Origin: Flavobacteriaceae bacterium
GTDB lineage: Bacteria; Bacteroidota; Bacteroidia; Flavobacteriales; Flavobacteriaceae
Direction: 5' to 3'
Assembly: GCA_016649715.1 (NCBI GenBank)
Contig: JAENXC010000002.1
Span: 124,001 to 188,000 of the forward strand
Length of the DNA stretch: 64,000 nucleotides
The translations under genes were made by a program, and so were the position numbers. Below, piece by piece: positions 1 to 8,748 of the stretch; the first letter of the stretch is position 1, and each line of letters starts with the position of its first letter. Under the pieces are notes generated by a model. The model was given only the letters and a program-made list of their open reading frames with translations. It made no database searches and was not told the origin of the DNA.

Positions 1-713
1 TCAGTCCAATTTATATTATCATTCGATTTATAAAACTTTTCGGCCGAATATGTAAAATCATCCCAATATGTGGAAGTTCCATTTAGTATATATACATAAT
101 TTTCAGTAATTGAAATCGAAAACAAATCATCAGTAGTAGGAATGGCAAGCTGTTCCCAATCTGCCCCTCCATTTTCGGTGTAAAATAATACTCCATTATC
201 TCCAGCTATATAGCCAATGTTTTCATCCTTGAATTTTACACTGTTCAATCGTTCCGAAGACAAGATATTGTTCAAAATCCAAATATTTCCACCGTCGGTG
301 GAATGTAGTATAACACCATTGTTCCCAACCGTCCAAACGCTGTTTGGGGCATTCACAGTTACGGAAATTAATGCTTCGGAAGTATTGGAAGCAAGTTCGG
401 TCCATGTTTGTCCGGCGTTTGCGGTTTTTATAATTTTTCCTTTATCCCCCACAGCGTAGCCATTATTGGGGCCATCAAAGGCTAGGTCGAGGAAAATTTC
501 ATTCACACCACTATCAAATTGCGCCCAGTTTTCCCCACCGTTTTCGGTTTTGTAGAAAACACCGCCATCAGTGACCACTTGCACCACATTTTCATCAATA
601 GGATAAATACTACCGTGTTGATTGTAAAGTTCAATGGGCAGATAACCCCAGTTTTCCTGTGAAAAACCAATTGCCCAGCAAAAGCAGATGGTTATTAGTA
701 ATATTTTTTTCAT
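1..713 (-). CDS. Secreted YCF48/BNR-repeat protein, 3' end beyond the window
   Basis: Reading leftward from the ATG at 711-713 the frame stays open to base 1, giving about 237 residues and no stop, so the C-terminus lies outside. Residues 1-18 form a signal peptide ending in GFSQ. Repeats of the type TxDGGxxW and TxNGGxxW (TENGGENW, TANAGQTW, TENGGADW) are typical of the photosystem II assembly factor YCF48/BNR propeller fold. The protein is clearly paralogous to the neighbour at 812-2071, sharing for example FKDENIGY and DDLFSISIT. By analogy with that complete neighbour I infer a T9SS sorting domain beyond the edge. Its job is unknown; propellers of this family are commonly cell-surface or secreted in Flavobacteriia. 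Confidence 0.85.
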   Translation of the reverse strand, partial: MKKILLITICFCWAIGFSQENWGYLPIELYNQHGSIYPIDENVVQVVTDGGVFYKTENGGENWAQFDSGVNEIFLDLAFDGPNNGYAVGDKGKIIKTANAGQTWTELASNTSEALISVTVNAPNSVWTVGNNGVILHSTDGGNIWILNNILSSERLNSVKFKDENIGYIAGDNGVLFYTENGGADWEQLAIPTTDDLFSISITENYVYILNGTSTYWDDFTYSAEKFYKSNDNINWT

Positions 714-731
714 AATAGCCACTTTAAGATA

Positions 732-762
732 GAAAGGTATTGTTTTTGTTAAAAATATCCAA
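732..762 (-). promoter_or_regulatory. Bacteroidota promoter for the partial YCF48-like gene
   Basis: On the minus strand TTG (762-760) is followed after exactly 20 bases by TACCTTTC (739-732), close to the Flavobacterium TTG-N19-21-TAnnTTTG consensus. The start codon is about 20 bases further on. The paralogue has the same arrangement at 2121-2091. Confidence 0.65.
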
Positions 763-811
763 ATCTAATTTTTTCGATGGTAGGCGCGCGATTAATCGTG
801 CGCCTACGTTT

Positions 812-2071
812 TTAATTGCCTTCTATCAGTTTTTGGTTCGCCACCATCTTTCCATCTTTCAGAAGCTTGATAAAATAAATGCCTTCGGAAATGTTGGGGA
901 GGGAAATGGTGTTGTTTTCCTTTAAATCATTTTCGGCATATATTTTCTTTCCGGCAATGTCAATAACTTCCAGCGAAAGACCTTGAGTATTTGTTGAATT
1001 GATTTTAAGGTTGAATTTGCCGTTGGTTGAAGGGTTTGGGTAAATTGTGAAAGCATTGTTTTTATTGAAATCATCGGTATTTACGAAATCGCCATTCGCT
1101 TTAAAAATCCGTTTTCCATAGAGTAGGTAAGTTACTTCATCTGAAGCGAAGACCATCTTTCCAAAATATGCAGATGCGATACAGTTGGCAGCGTTTGTAT
1201 TATAGCTCAATTCAGGGTTCCAAGTGAAAAAATCTTCTGTTTTATCGATTTGTAGCGTACAAATATCGCATAAACATGCTTCAGCAGAAATACGATATCC
1301 TACTAAATCTTCTTTAAAAAAAAGTCCACCAACACCTTCTCCCAAAAAACCATCCATATGATAACTTACATACTGAGTGGTGTAATATATTAAAAACCGA
1401 TATTCTGCTCTATAAAAGAAATCTTCTGCGGTTCCGGATAATAGATGTACGTAACTGTCAGTTATTGAAATTGAAAATAAATCATCGTTTGTTCCAGTAT
1501 TTATTGATTCCCAATCAGTACCTGTATTGAGTGTATAAAATAAAGTGCCATTATTGCCGGCAAAATAGCCTATATTTTCATCTTTGAATTTAATTGAATG
1601 TATTGTTTCCGGTGTAACGGAATTGTTCATTTGCCAATTGATACCTCCATCTATTGAATGTAATAATGTTCCATTACTACCGCCAATCCAGATACTGTTT
1701 TCGATATTTACTGCAATTGATGTTAAGATTTCTGAGGTGCCAGAATTTATAGAGACCCATGTTTGCCCACCATCTGTTGTTTTTAAAATGCTCCCATTGG
1801 TTCCCACCGCAAATCCAACTAGATTGTCCTGAAATGTCATATCGAAAAAATCTTCATCAACGCCACTATCATAGTCGCTCCACGTGAGTCCCCCGTCCGT
1901 GGTTCTATAAAAAATACCGTCGTCTGTAACTACATTCACAATATCTTCATTTAGGGCATATAATGCTCCGTGGGAATTATTTGGAAATACAATATCAAGT
2001 ACAGAAGATTCAACTTGTGAAAAACCAATTGCCGAAAAAAAACCAAGAGTTAAGAGTAATAGTGTTTTCAT
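812..2071 (-). CDS. T9SS-exported YCF48/BNR-repeat protein
   Basis: A 419-residue secreted protein. I use the ATG at 2069-2071, which opens a clean signal peptide (MKTLLLLTLGFFSAIGFSQ), rather than an upstream in-frame ATG at 2110 that would put 13 charged residues in front and lies upstream of the promoter -7 box. Residues about 30-210 carry YCF48-type repeats (TTDGGLTWS, TTDGGQTW, SIDGGINW). A middle section of about 130 residues is less repetitive and contains Cys residues (EACLCDICT). The last 75 residues form a T9SS type A sorting domain, with IYPNPSTNGKF near its start and ending GIYFIKLLKDGKMVANQKLIEGN-like. It is a tandem paralogue of the gene at 1-713, including the promoter. Substrate unknown. 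Confidence 0.85.
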   Translation of the reverse strand: MKTLLLLTLGFFSAIGFSQVESSVLDIVFPNNSHGALYALNEDIVNVVTDDGIFYRTTDGGLTWSDYDSGVDEDFFDMTFQDNLVGFAVGTNGSILKTTDGGQTWVSINSGTSEILTSIAVNIENSIWIGGSNGTLLHSIDGGINWQMNNSVTPETIHSIKFKDENIGYFAGNNGTLFYTLNTGTDWESINTGTNDDLFSISITDSYVHLLSGTAEDFFYRAEYRFLIYYTTQYVSYHMDGFLGEGVGGLFFKEDLVGYRISAEACLCDICTLQIDKTEDFFTWNPELSYNTNAANCIASAYFGKMVFASDEVTYLLYGKRIFKANGDFVNTDDFNKNNAFTIYPNPSTNGKFNLKINSTNTQGLSLEVIDIAGKKIYAENDLKENNTISLPNISEGIYFIKLLKDGKMVANQKLIEGN

Positions 2072-2090
2072 AATGGTTTGCTTAAAGAGA

Positions 2091-2121
2091 GAAAGGTATT
2101 CTTTTTTCAACGCAAAACCAA
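2091..2121 (-). promoter_or_regulatory. Promoter of the YCF48-like gene at 812-2071
   Basis: On the minus strand TTG (2121-2119), a 20-base spacer and TACCTTTC (2098-2091) lie 20 bases before the ATG. The box and the bases after it (ATACCTTTCT, then CTTTAAG) match the first copy at 732-762. It overlaps the 3' end of the DUF721 gene. Confidence 0.65.
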
Positions 2122-2403
2122 TTTTTTAATCAATTCCTTCCTCAATTCCTCATTGAGAAGTTTGATAATTTTTTCTTTTCCATAGCTCAATTCCTCGCGC
2201 AAAACGGAGGAGGAAAGCTGCACATATAAAGTGTCGCGGTCCAACTTTACATCGGTTGTGTATTTTGAAATGGCAACTCCCATTACTGCATCCCAAGCTT
2301 CTTTGGCGTTCACTTTGTCCAAGCCTTTTTCCAGTCGGTTTGCTCCAATGAATTCTTTTAAAGCATCGCCTATGGATATGTTTTCTGCGTGTCGTTTGGC
2401 CAT
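2107..2403 (-). CDS. DUF721 (DciA-like) protein
   Basis: A 98-residue protein with the DUF721/DciA signature: an N-terminal helix (IGDALKEFIGANRLEKGLDKV), then AWDAVMGVAISKYTTDVKL and the strand LYVQLSSSVLREELSY. DUF721 proteins include DciA, a loader of the replicative helicase in bacteria without DnaC. A replication-linked role is an inference here, supported by recF two genes upstream on the same strand. It lies 17 bases downstream of the lipoprotein gene, so recF, lipoprotein and DUF721 look like one transcription unit. ATG at 2401-2403. Confidence 0.85.
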   Translation of the reverse strand: MAKRHAENISIGDALKEFIGANRLEKGLDKVNAKEAWDAVMGVAISKYTTDVKLDRDTLYVQLSSSVLREELSYGKEKIIKLLNEELRKELIKKLVLR

Positions 2404-2420
2404 TTTTCTGTTGTGGGTTA

Positions 2421-2861
2421 TCAGTTGTCAGTTGTCGGTTTCCCAAAATCTAACTTTCTAAATTTGAAATATGTATAAATTTTATTGTCTCTGTTTATCA
2501 CGGTCAATGTACTATCTTTCGCTTCAATGACGGTTTCTTTCCATTCGTCAAAAGGGGTTTTGTAATATATTCGCAAACTGTCTTCTTCAATTTTTAGGGT
2601 GAAATTTTCCGAAACGCCGTTTGTAGCAAAAGTACCGTCAAATTTTGGGGATACTTTTGTGCGTTGGCCGCTGTCGCCCTTCACTTCAATATAATCTATA
2701 ATGGTATTTATATCAAATTCTTTCTTTTCGCCATCGGGCATTTTCACGGTCTTTATTTCCCAATAGCCGCCGAGGTTTTGTTTTTGGGCCTCGGGATTGG
2801 GTTTTTCACAGGAAATTGCAAAAAGCAAAAAAAACGGAATAATTATAATTTTTATATTCAT
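2421..2861 (-). CDS. Small lipoprotein, lipocalin-like
   Basis: A 146-residue protein with a short hydrophobic leader and a lipobox ending at Cys18 (LLFAISC), so it should be lipidated. The mature part is rich in beta-strand and has an early GYWEIKTVKMPDG segment resembling lipocalin-like domains of Bacteroidota lipoproteins. The fold is a guess from the strand pattern. It sits between recF and the DUF721 gene on the same strand, an arrangement that recurs in flavobacteria to my recollection. Function unknown. Confidence 0.75.
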   Translation of the reverse strand: MNIKIIIIPFFLLFAISCEKPNPEAQKQNLGGYWEIKTVKMPDGEKKEFDINTIIDYIEVKGDSGQRTKVSPKFDGTFATNGVSENFTLKIEEDSLRIYYKTPFDEWKETVIEAKDSTLTVINRDNKIYTYFKFRKLDFGKPTTDN

Positions 2862-2885
2862 AGTACATTCATTTTTCTCTGGGTG

Positions 2886-2935
2886 CTCTGTGCCTCTGTG
2901 GTGTAAAATTAACCACAGGCACAGAGGGCACAGAG
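2886..2935. repeat. Interspersed dyad of the 'CTCTGTGCCTCTGTGGT' type
   Basis: CTCTGTGCCTCTGTGGT at 2886-2902 faces its near-complement at 2912-2935 across about nine bases, so a long hairpin can form. Phrases of this kind (accacagaggcacagag) recur between genes in many unrelated bacterial genomes. It ends exactly at the recF stop codon and could act as a terminator or processing hairpin, although it has no T-tract. Confidence 0.6.
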
Positions 2936-4021
2936 TTAGGAAAACAACGGAAACATTTTATAAGTCTGATGCACTTTTTTAATTACTTCTTCCGTCCGCT
3001 CGGCATGGGTATCGGTGATGAAAAGCTGCCCGAAATTTTCATTGTCCACTAAAGTAATCAAATGCTCCACGCGCATTTCGTCCAATTTATCAAAAATATC
3101 ATCCAATAGCAAAATTGGGTTTGTTTTTGAATGTTTTTTTATAAAGTCAAACTGCGCTAATTTCAACGCTATAAGATACGACTTTTGTTGTCCCTGCGAA
3201 CCAAATTTCTTGATGGGATGTCCGTCAATTTCAAAAACCAAATCGTCTTTGTGTATTCCGAAGTTGGTGTATTGTGTAATTCTATCTTTTGTAATATTCT
3301 TTTGAAGCAGCGTCAACAAATCGTTTTCCTGCAATTGGCTTTCGTAAACCAAATTAATGCTTTCCTCGCCGCTGCTGATGGATTTGTATTTATTCAGAAA
3401 AATAGGCAGAAATTCTTCCAAAAAAGCTGCCCGTTTTCCAAAGATGGAAGTGCCGAAATTGTGAAGTTGCTCGTTGTAAATGTCAATCGTGTCTTGGCTA
3501 AAAGTATTGTTCGCCACAAAATATTTCAAAAGCGAATTGCGCTGCGCCAACACTTTGTTGTATTTTATGAGCGTTTGTAAATATTCCGAATCACGCTGTG
3601 AAATAACGCCATCAACAAACTTTCTGCGGGTTTCGCTTCCTTCAATGATCAAATCCCTATCAGCGGGCGAAATGATTACCAACGGCAAAAAACCAATGTG
3701 CTCGCTGAATTTTTCATAAACTTTCCCGTTTCGTCTTATAATTTTTTTTTGCCCTTTTTTGGCGCTGACTACAATTTTTTCGGGCGTATTCTTTTTCTCA
3801 TAAAAACCTTCCACCACAAAAAACTCTTCGCCGTGTTTAATGTTTTGAGTAGTGATTGGGTTAAAATAACTTTTTCCGAAGGAAAGATGGTAGATTGCAT
3901 CCAGCACATTGGTCTTCCCAACACCGTTATTTCCCACAAAACAATTTATTTTTGGGTCAAAGTCGAAGGTTTCGGCTTCGAAGTTTTTATAGTTGAGTAA
4001 GGACAGTTTTTGTAAAATCAT
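2936..4021 (-). CDS. recF: RecF recombination/replication repair ATPase
   Basis: A 361-residue SMC-like ATPase that, with RecO and RecR, loads RecA at gapped DNA. It begins with the RecF pattern LxLLNYKNF and has Walker [10 protein letters not shown] at residues 30-38, a Q-rich signature region [17 protein letters not shown] about residue 275, and Walker [12 protein letters not shown] near residue 310. Length matches the family. Start is the ATG at 4019-4021. It heads the recF, lipoprotein, DUF721 unit and diverges from the TPR gene at 4318. Confidence 0.95.
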   Translation of the reverse strand: MILQKLSLLNYKNFEAETFDFDPKINCFVGNNGVGKTNVLDAIYHLSFGKSYFNPITTQNIKHGEEFFVVEGFYEKKNTPEKIVVSAKKGQKKIIRRNGKVYEKFSEHIGFLPLVIISPADRDLIIEGSETRRKFVDGVISQRDSEYLQTLIKYNKVLAQRNSLLKYFVANNTFSQDTIDIYNEQLHNFGTSIFGKRAAFLEEFLPIFLNKYKSISSGEESINLVYESQLQENDLLTLLQKNITKDRITQYTNFGIHKDDLVFEIDGHPIKKFGSQGQQKSYLIALKLAQFDFIKKHSKTNPILLLDDIFDKLDEMRVEHLITLVDNENFGQLFITDTHAERTEEVIKKVHQTYKMFPLFS

Positions 4022-4029
4022 AAAAAATT

Positions 4030-4148
4030 GACTTAAGACTTTTAGACCTAGGACGTAAGACTAAAAACTTTGGAAATTAATTCAGAAAGCATTCTAAAAA
4101 GTTGTAAAAATAAGAGGTTTGGTATGATTTTGTCCTACGTCTTACGTC
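4030..4148. repeat. Intergenic 'taagac' phrase repeats with an inverted pair
   Basis: In the divergent recF/TPR spacer, variants of actTAAGAC, TTTAGACC and GACGTAAGAC (4052-4061) face the exact complement GTCTTACGTC (4139-4148). No coding frame is convincing in 4022-4317. The remainder is AT-rich and carries the promoter of the TPR gene. Confidence 0.5.
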
Positions 4149-4289
4149 ATATTGTCTTTTGTTCAGTTTAAAAACGGATTTGATTTTTACCAACCTTCAT
4201 ATAATTAATGCTTTAGAATAAAAAACAGCCGCTTTGCAAATTATTAAAAAATAAGAAATATTTATCCTTTCAAATTCCATTAAAAATTT

Positions 4290-4297
4290 TATTTTTG
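4290..4297 (+). promoter_or_regulatory. -7 box of the TPR-ribH unit
   Basis: TATTTTTG matches TAnnTTTG and is followed by GCGCC, with the ATG 21 bases further on. No TTG stands at 19-21 bases upstream (only TTT), so the -33 element is weak. Confidence 0.45.
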
Positions 4298-4317
4298 CGC
4301 CACAATAACCTAAAACT

Positions 4318-5085
4318 ATGGCAACGTACAACAAACGCGGAGGCAAACCAAAAACAAAAGCTGACAAACAGGCGCAGCTTGAAGATAACAGTACAACTGC
4401 AGAGATTTTCAAAAACCTGGATGAAGGTGCTTCGCGCACCGAAGCTTGGGTAGAAAAAAACCAGAAACCAATTTTGGGCTTTATACTTGTTGTGGCAGTT
4501 TGTGTTTTGGGATACTTTGCTTATGACCAATATATAAAGGGTCCAAAGGAAACTGAGGCGATGAACGAAATGTTCCAAGCGCAGAACTATTGGGAACAAG
4601 CTTTGACCTCACCAGCAAAGGATTCACTTTACAATCTTTCTTTGCAAGGCGGTGAAGGGAAGTACGGTTTCATTGACATTATTGATAATTACGGTGGAAC
4701 AAAAGCCGCTAACCTAGCGCATTATTACGCAGGAATGGCTTACTTGAACACCAACAAATATCAGGATGCTATTGCGCAACTGGATAAATTTAGCAGTGAT
4801 GACGAAATTTTGGCACCTCTGGCGAAAGGCGCAATAGGCGATGCTTTTGCACAATTGGGTCAAAACGAGGATGCGTTGAAATATTACGAAGAAGCTGCCT
4901 CTATGCGTAACAACGATTTCACAAGCCCACGTTTTCTTCTGAAAGCTGGTATTGCTGCAATGTCCTTAAACAAAAATGACAAGGCGTTGGCACATTTCAA
5001 AAAAATAGCGGACGATTTTCCAAAATCTGCCGAAGCTGCAAAAGCCGAAATATATACCGGCCGCGCGGAAGCAATGAAAAAATAA
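4318..5085 (+). CDS. Membrane-anchored TPR protein
   Basis: A 255-residue protein. A charged cytoplasmic N-terminus (KRGGKPKTKADKQAQ) is followed by one membrane segment at about residues 49-68 (ILGFILVVAVCVLGYFAYDQ) and then by TPR-type helical repeats, visible in AHYYAGMAYLNTNKYQDAIAQL and DAFAQLGQNEDALKYYEEA. This architecture resembles YfgM-type ancillary translocon proteins, which is an inference. The stop codon directly abuts the ATG of ribH (TAA then ATG, no spacer), so the two are co-transcribed and probably translationally coupled. Confidence 0.85.
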   Translation: MATYNKRGGKPKTKADKQAQLEDNSTTAEIFKNLDEGASRTEAWVEKNQKPILGFILVVAVCVLGYFAYDQYIKGPKETEAMNEMFQAQNYWEQALTSPAKDSLYNLSLQGGEGKYGFIDIIDNYGGTKAANLAHYYAGMAYLNTNKYQDAIAQLDKFSSDDEILAPLAKGAIGDAFAQLGQNEDALKYYEEAASMRNNDFTSPRFLLKAGIAAMSLNKNDKALAHFKKIADDFPKSAEAAKAEIYTGRAEAMKK

Positions 5086-5577
5086 ATGGCCACAGCAAAT
5101 ACAAATTTATCGGCCTACGATAAAAACACAATCCCAAACGCGAAGGACTTTCGGTTTGGGATTGTTGTTTCAGAATGGAACCACGACATAACCGAAGGGA
5201 TGTTCCAAGGCGCTATTGATGCTTTGAAGGATTGTGGTGCCATCAATGAAAACATAGTTCGCTGGAATGTTCCCGGCAGTTTTGAACTAATTTACGGCTG
5301 CAAAAAAATGGCCGAGAGCTATGATATGCTGGATGCCATAATTGCCATTGGAAGTGTAATTCAAGGCGAAACAAAACACTTTGATTACGTTTGCGAAGCC
5401 GTGGCACAAGGAATTAAGGACTTAAATGTTCAAGGCAATATTCCCGTGATTTTCTGCGTACTTACCGATAACACTTTGCAACAAGCCATAGACCGAAGCG
5501 GTGGCATACACGGCAACAAAGGCACCGAAGCTGCAATTGTAGCTATAAAAATGGCGCAGTTGCGGAAAGATAGTTGA
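5086..5577 (+). CDS. ribH: 6,7-dimethyl-8-ribityllumazine synthase
   Basis: A 163-residue lumazine synthase. It condenses 5-amino-6-ribitylamino-uracil with 3,4-dihydroxy-2-butanone 4-phosphate, the penultimate step of riboflavin synthesis. Family marks are FGIVVSEWNHDIT near residue 24, VPGSFELIYGCKKM, AIGSVIQGETKHFDYVC with the catalytic-site His, and the end motif GNKGTEAAIVAIKMAQL. Length is normal. It directly follows the TPR gene; no other rib gene is nearby. Confidence 0.96.
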   Translation: MATANTNLSAYDKNTIPNAKDFRFGIVVSEWNHDITEGMFQGAIDALKDCGAINENIVRWNVPGSFELIYGCKKMAESYDMLDAIIAIGSVIQGETKHFDYVCEAVAQGIKDLNVQGNIPVIFCVLTDNTLQQAIDRSGGIHGNKGTEAAIVAIKMAQLRKDS

Positions 5578-5685
5578 TTTTCGAATGACGATTGACGAAT
5601 GACGATTTTTGATTATAAATTTTTCGCCAAAGGAGTTTTGGGAATATACTAAAAGTGAACTATTAGAGATTTCCAGCCCCAGCCA

Positions 5686-6150
5686 TTAAGCATTAAACGC
5701 CTTCTTAATCCTGCTGAGTTGCTTTTTGGAGTCGCGCTCTTTGATGACTTCGCGTTTGTCGTATTCTTTTTTACCGCGGCAGAGGGCGATGTCCACCTTC
5801 GCCAAACCCTTGTCGTTGGTGAAGAGCACTAAAGGAATAATGGTAAGCCCTGAGTTTTTTACTTCTTTTTCAAGTTTTTTTAGTTCGCTGCGGTTCAGGA
5901 GCAGTTTGCGCTCGCTTTTTGGGGCGTGGCTGAAATGGGTGGCGTGGCTGTATTCCTGAACAGTCATGTTAATAACGAACAATTCGCCGTTGCTGAACTC
6001 GCAAAAACTTTCGGCAATGGAAGCTTTGCCTTCGCGAATTGCCTTTATTTCGGTGCCGCGCAGCACAATGCCGGCCGTGAAAGTATCGAGGATTTCGTAC
6101 TCAAACTTTGCTTTGCGGTTTTTAATTTTTACGTTTTTCTGAATTGCCAT
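5686..6150 (-). CDS. smpB: SsrA-binding protein SmpB
   Basis: A 154-residue partner of tmRNA in rescue of stalled ribosomes. It shows the family core NRKAKFEYEILDTFTAGIVL, GTEIKAIREGKASIAESFC and a basic C-terminal tail (KKEYDKREVIKERDSKKQLSRIKKAF). I take the ATG at 6148-6150 (MAIQKNVK) rather than the one two codons upstream (MPMAIQ), because SmpB N-termini are normally short; either is possible. Monocistronic by position. The tmRNA gene is not in this window. Confidence 0.95.
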   Translation of the reverse strand: MAIQKNVKIKNRKAKFEYEILDTFTAGIVLRGTEIKAIREGKASIAESFCEFSNGELFVINMTVQEYSHATHFSHAPKSERKLLLNRSELKKLEKEVKNSGLTIIPLVLFTNDKGLAKVDIALCRGKKEYDKREVIKERDSKKQLSRIKKAFNA

Positions 6151-6197
6151 TGGCAAAAAATATAATGAATAATGAATATTGAATATTGAAATGTAAA

Positions 6198-6752
6198 TTA
6201 CTCTACTGTAATGGTTTCCACTTTTTTGTCGGGGCCGTTTAGGGTTACTTTAAAGAGGGTGGAATTATCGTTATCGTCCATTTCCTTAAATTTATCTTCG
6301 CCAATAAGTTTGTTGACCAACTGTGGGATAGTGTTGCTGTGGCCCACAATTAAAACAGTTTTGCCGTTGGTTTCCTTTAAAAATTCCTCAGAATAGAGTG
6401 AATTGGGGCTGTAGCGGGTTGGCGAAATCTGTTTTTGCTGCGCGATCAATGAAATTGTCTGCTTGGTACGCACATATTTGGTTACGTAAATTTCATCAAT
6501 TTTAATGGGTTCAAAATAGGCTGCCCAACGTTTTGCTCGTATCATCCCTTTTATGTCCAGGCCTGGATCTGGGTCTTTGGGGTCTGTGCGCACCTTTTCG
6601 GCGTGGCGAATCAGGTAATAGGTGGCGCTGTAGTTTGCCGTTGGCGTTTCAGCAGCAACTTCTGTTTCAGTGCTTTCTTTTTTATCTTCTTTTTGCTGTC
6701 CACAGAAAGTGAAAAGGGGGAAAAGGGTTACAATTAAAATGAAATGCTTCAT
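6198..6752 (-). CDS. Histidine phosphatase family lipoprotein
   Basis: A 184-residue protein with a leader ending in a lipobox-like TFC at Cys17, then a low-complexity linker rich in Glu and Lys. The catalytic domain starts with YYLIRHAEK (the RHxxx motif with the phosphorylated His) and includes KRWAAYF, YVTKYVRTKQT and the second catalytic His in VLIVGHSNTIPQL. This is the SixA/phosphoglycerate-mutase-like branch, probably acting in the periplasm on an unknown phosphoester. Stands alone downstream of smpB on the same strand. Confidence 0.88.
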   Translation of the reverse strand: MKHFILIVTLFPLFTFCGQQKEDKKESTETEVAAETPTANYSATYYLIRHAEKVRTDPKDPDPGLDIKGMIRAKRWAAYFEPIKIDEIYVTKYVRTKQTISLIAQQKQISPTRYSPNSLYSEEFLKETNGKTVLIVGHSNTIPQLVNKLIGEDKFKEMDDNDNSTLFKVTLNGPDKKVETITVE

Positions 6753-6904
6753 AAGTGTGTATTTTAATAACAGTTTTTAGGACCTATTGGCAAAGTTATA
6801 ACTAAAACCACGGAATCTTTAATATTTCATTATTATAAATAACAACGAAGCCTTTGTAATTTTATAATTCAAAAGAAAAATTAATTTAACTTAAATCAAA
6901 AGCT

Positions 6905-7090
6905 ATGAACGAAGATCAATTTAAAGGAAAATGGAACCAAGTGAAAGGTAAATTGAAGCAAAAATATGCAGACCTTACCGATGATGACCTAAAGTACGCC
7001 GAAGGAAAATCTGACGAATTGCTTGGTCGCCTTCAAGAGAAAACGGGTGAAACCAAAGAGAAATTGAAGGAACAGATAGACAAGTGGTAG
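6905..7090 (+). CDS. CsbD-family stress protein
   Basis: A 61-residue, highly charged helical protein starting [29 protein letters not shown], the textbook CsbD pattern, with a second half [21 protein letters not shown]. CsbD proteins are induced by general stress in other bacteria, but their biochemical role is unknown. Followed by a strong terminator, so transcribed alone. Confidence 0.93.
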   Translation: MNEDQFKGKWNQVKGKLKQKYADLTDDDLKYAEGKSDELLGRLQEKTGETKEKLKEQIDKW

Positions 7091-7130
7091 TTTTCACCTA
7101 AACTTAATTGCCACTTTATTTGAAGGCCGG

Positions 7131-7176
7131 CCCATCAAAATTTCAACTATTGAAATTTTGATGGGTCTTTTTTTTT
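7131..7176 (+). terminator. Intrinsic terminator after csbD-type gene
   Basis: A perfect 15-bp stem (CCCATCAAAATTTCA at 7131-7145 against 7151-7165) with a five-base loop is followed by a run of T interrupted only by one C. Confidence 0.9.
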
Positions 7177-7268
7177 ATGCTGTAACTTAAAATTTCTTAG
7201 GGATAATTATCTTTTTAATAGACAAATACATAAATTCGTATTAATATAATCCTAAAAACCCAACTAAA

Positions 7269-8057
7269 ATGAAAAAAATTACTTTTATTCTCCTCTTTTT
7301 TGCCGTTTACCTAAACGCGCAAACAGGCAACTACCAAAACGGAGATGTAGTAGATGACTTTACTGTAACAGATACAGAAGGAGTTGTGCATAATTTGTAC
7401 TCCATAACTGCACAAGGCAAGTATGTGTGGTTGGATTTCTTCTTTGTGGATTGCGGGCCCTGCCGGCAAACTGCTCCAATTTTTAATGAATTTTTTGATA
7501 AATACGGCTGTAATGATGGAGAGGTTTATTGTCTTTCAATCAATCTTGGATATGATAATGATGCCTATGTTGAATGGTATGAGCAGCAATTTGGCGGTAC
7601 TTTCAATCACGCGCCAGCTGCAAGTGGAGATGGTGGCTCAGGCCCAGTAACCTCTAATTTTGGCGTGAACGCTTTTCCTACATACTGTTTGATTGGACCA
7701 GACAACACAATGATAAATAGAGATATTTGGCCACTTGCAGGAGTACAGACTTTTGAAAACACGTTCCCACAGGGCTTTAATCCACCAGTTATGCAATGTA
7801 CTATAATTGGCGTTGAAGATGTTACTGCGTTTGATTTCAACATTTACCCAAGTATTTCAAACGGAAATGTGAACATTAACCTGCCAAGCAGCATGGAGTT
7901 CTCCATAGCGATATTTAACACCCTTGGACAACAGGTTTTTCAGAACAACTATTCAGAAAAAAACATAAACTTGAACCTTCAACTTGCGCCAGGCGTTTAT
8001 ATGGTTAAGGTTGCTGCAGATAATAGCTCGGTTACCAAAAGGATAATTATAGAATAG
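7269..8057 (+). CDS. T9SS-sorted thioredoxin-fold protein
   Basis: A 262-residue secreted protein. A signal peptide (residues 1-17, ending LNAQ) precedes a TlpA-like thioredoxin domain: DFTVTDTEGVVHNL, then DFFFVDCGPCRQTAP with the redox CGPC near residue 62, and a cis-Pro region NAFPTYCLIGPDN. Residues about 185-262 form a T9SS type A domain (FNIYPSISNGNVNINLP ... PGVYMVKVAADNSSVTKRIIIE-like end). It probably acts on disulfides outside the cell or on the surface; substrate unknown. Followed by its own terminator. Confidence 0.9.
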   Translation: MKKITFILLFFAVYLNAQTGNYQNGDVVDDFTVTDTEGVVHNLYSITAQGKYVWLDFFFVDCGPCRQTAPIFNEFFDKYGCNDGEVYCLSINLGYDNDAYVEWYEQQFGGTFNHAPAASGDGGSGPVTSNFGVNAFPTYCLIGPDNTMINRDIWPLAGVQTFENTFPQGFNPPVMQCTIIGVEDVTAFDFNIYPSISNGNVNINLPSSMEFSIAIFNTLGQQVFQNNYSEKNINLNLQLAPGVYMVKVAADNSSVTKRIIIE

Positions 8058-8083
8058 TTTCTCCCCAGCATTTGTTGAGCAAG

Positions 8084-8122
8084 ACCCACGCTACCTTCTA
8101 AAAAAATGTGCGTGGGTTTTTT
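8084..8122 (+). terminator. Terminator of the T9SS thioredoxin gene
   Basis: ACCCACGC (8084-8091) pairs with GCGTGGGT (8110-8117) and is followed by a T run. Confidence 0.85.
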
Positions 8123-8248
8123 ATGTTTTCATTTTTAAAGCCATTTCATTTCCAGCCTTTCCTATTTTTTCACTAACTTTATTTCTCTCCCCGTTGTGGC
8201 TCCTGCCGCGCTATAATTTATTGTATAATCTTTTAAAACCGAAACCTT

Positions 8249-8728
8249 ATGGCAAACATAAGCTACAACCAAATCCACCAAACGCTGGACGAGGCCACGA
8301 TGACGAGTATTCTTCAAAAAATCCGGGAAATATGGGACCTACTGCCCAAAGGCAGCCTAACCGATACGGAACGCAAACGCTACCGCGCGCTGGACGTTCG
8401 CAATCTGGCCTTTGTGGAAGATGTGGTGCGGCTCAAGAACGGCATTGGCGCAAGTATACTGCCCGCAGTGTTGCTAAACGATAACATAGATACAGACCTA
8501 AAACTTTTTAAACAACTAAAAACCCTACGCGCCCGTGTGTTGGGTTTAGACTATTTGCTGAAAGATGTGGAGCGCATTGTGGGGCACGAGTCTTATGGTG
8601 TGGGACTCACACACTACGGAATGTATAAGGTTTCATCTAAGGTGGGCGTGCCCAACGCAAAGAGCGCGGTGGATGCGCTGGAGTGGCGGTTTAAGAATCA
8701 GGGCAATAGACCTTTAGAGGAACTATAG
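8249..8728 (+). CDS. Unrecognised 159-residue protein at the start of the accessory island
   Basis: The ATG at 8249 opens a 159-residue soluble protein I do not recognise. It has no signal peptide or membrane segment. It is mostly helical, with a basic stretch TDTERKRYRALDVRNLAFVEDVV, a leucine-rich middle (DTDLKLFKQLKTLRARVLGLDYLLKDVERIV) and a glycine/tyrosine segment YGVGLTHYGMYKVSSK. The coding sequence is richer in G and C than the next genes, suggesting a different history. It precedes the 21-bp repeat array and the HTH gene on the same strand. DNA or phage relations cannot be shown from sequence alone. Confidence 0.75.
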   Translation: MANISYNQIHQTLDEATMTSILQKIREIWDLLPKGSLTDTERKRYRALDVRNLAFVEDVVRLKNGIGASILPAVLLNDNIDTDLKLFKQLKTLRARVLGLDYLLKDVERIVGHESYGVGLTHYGMYKVSSKVGVPNAKSAVDALEWRFKNQGNRPLEEL

Positions 8729-8748
8729 CCGTAATTATAATATGAAAT

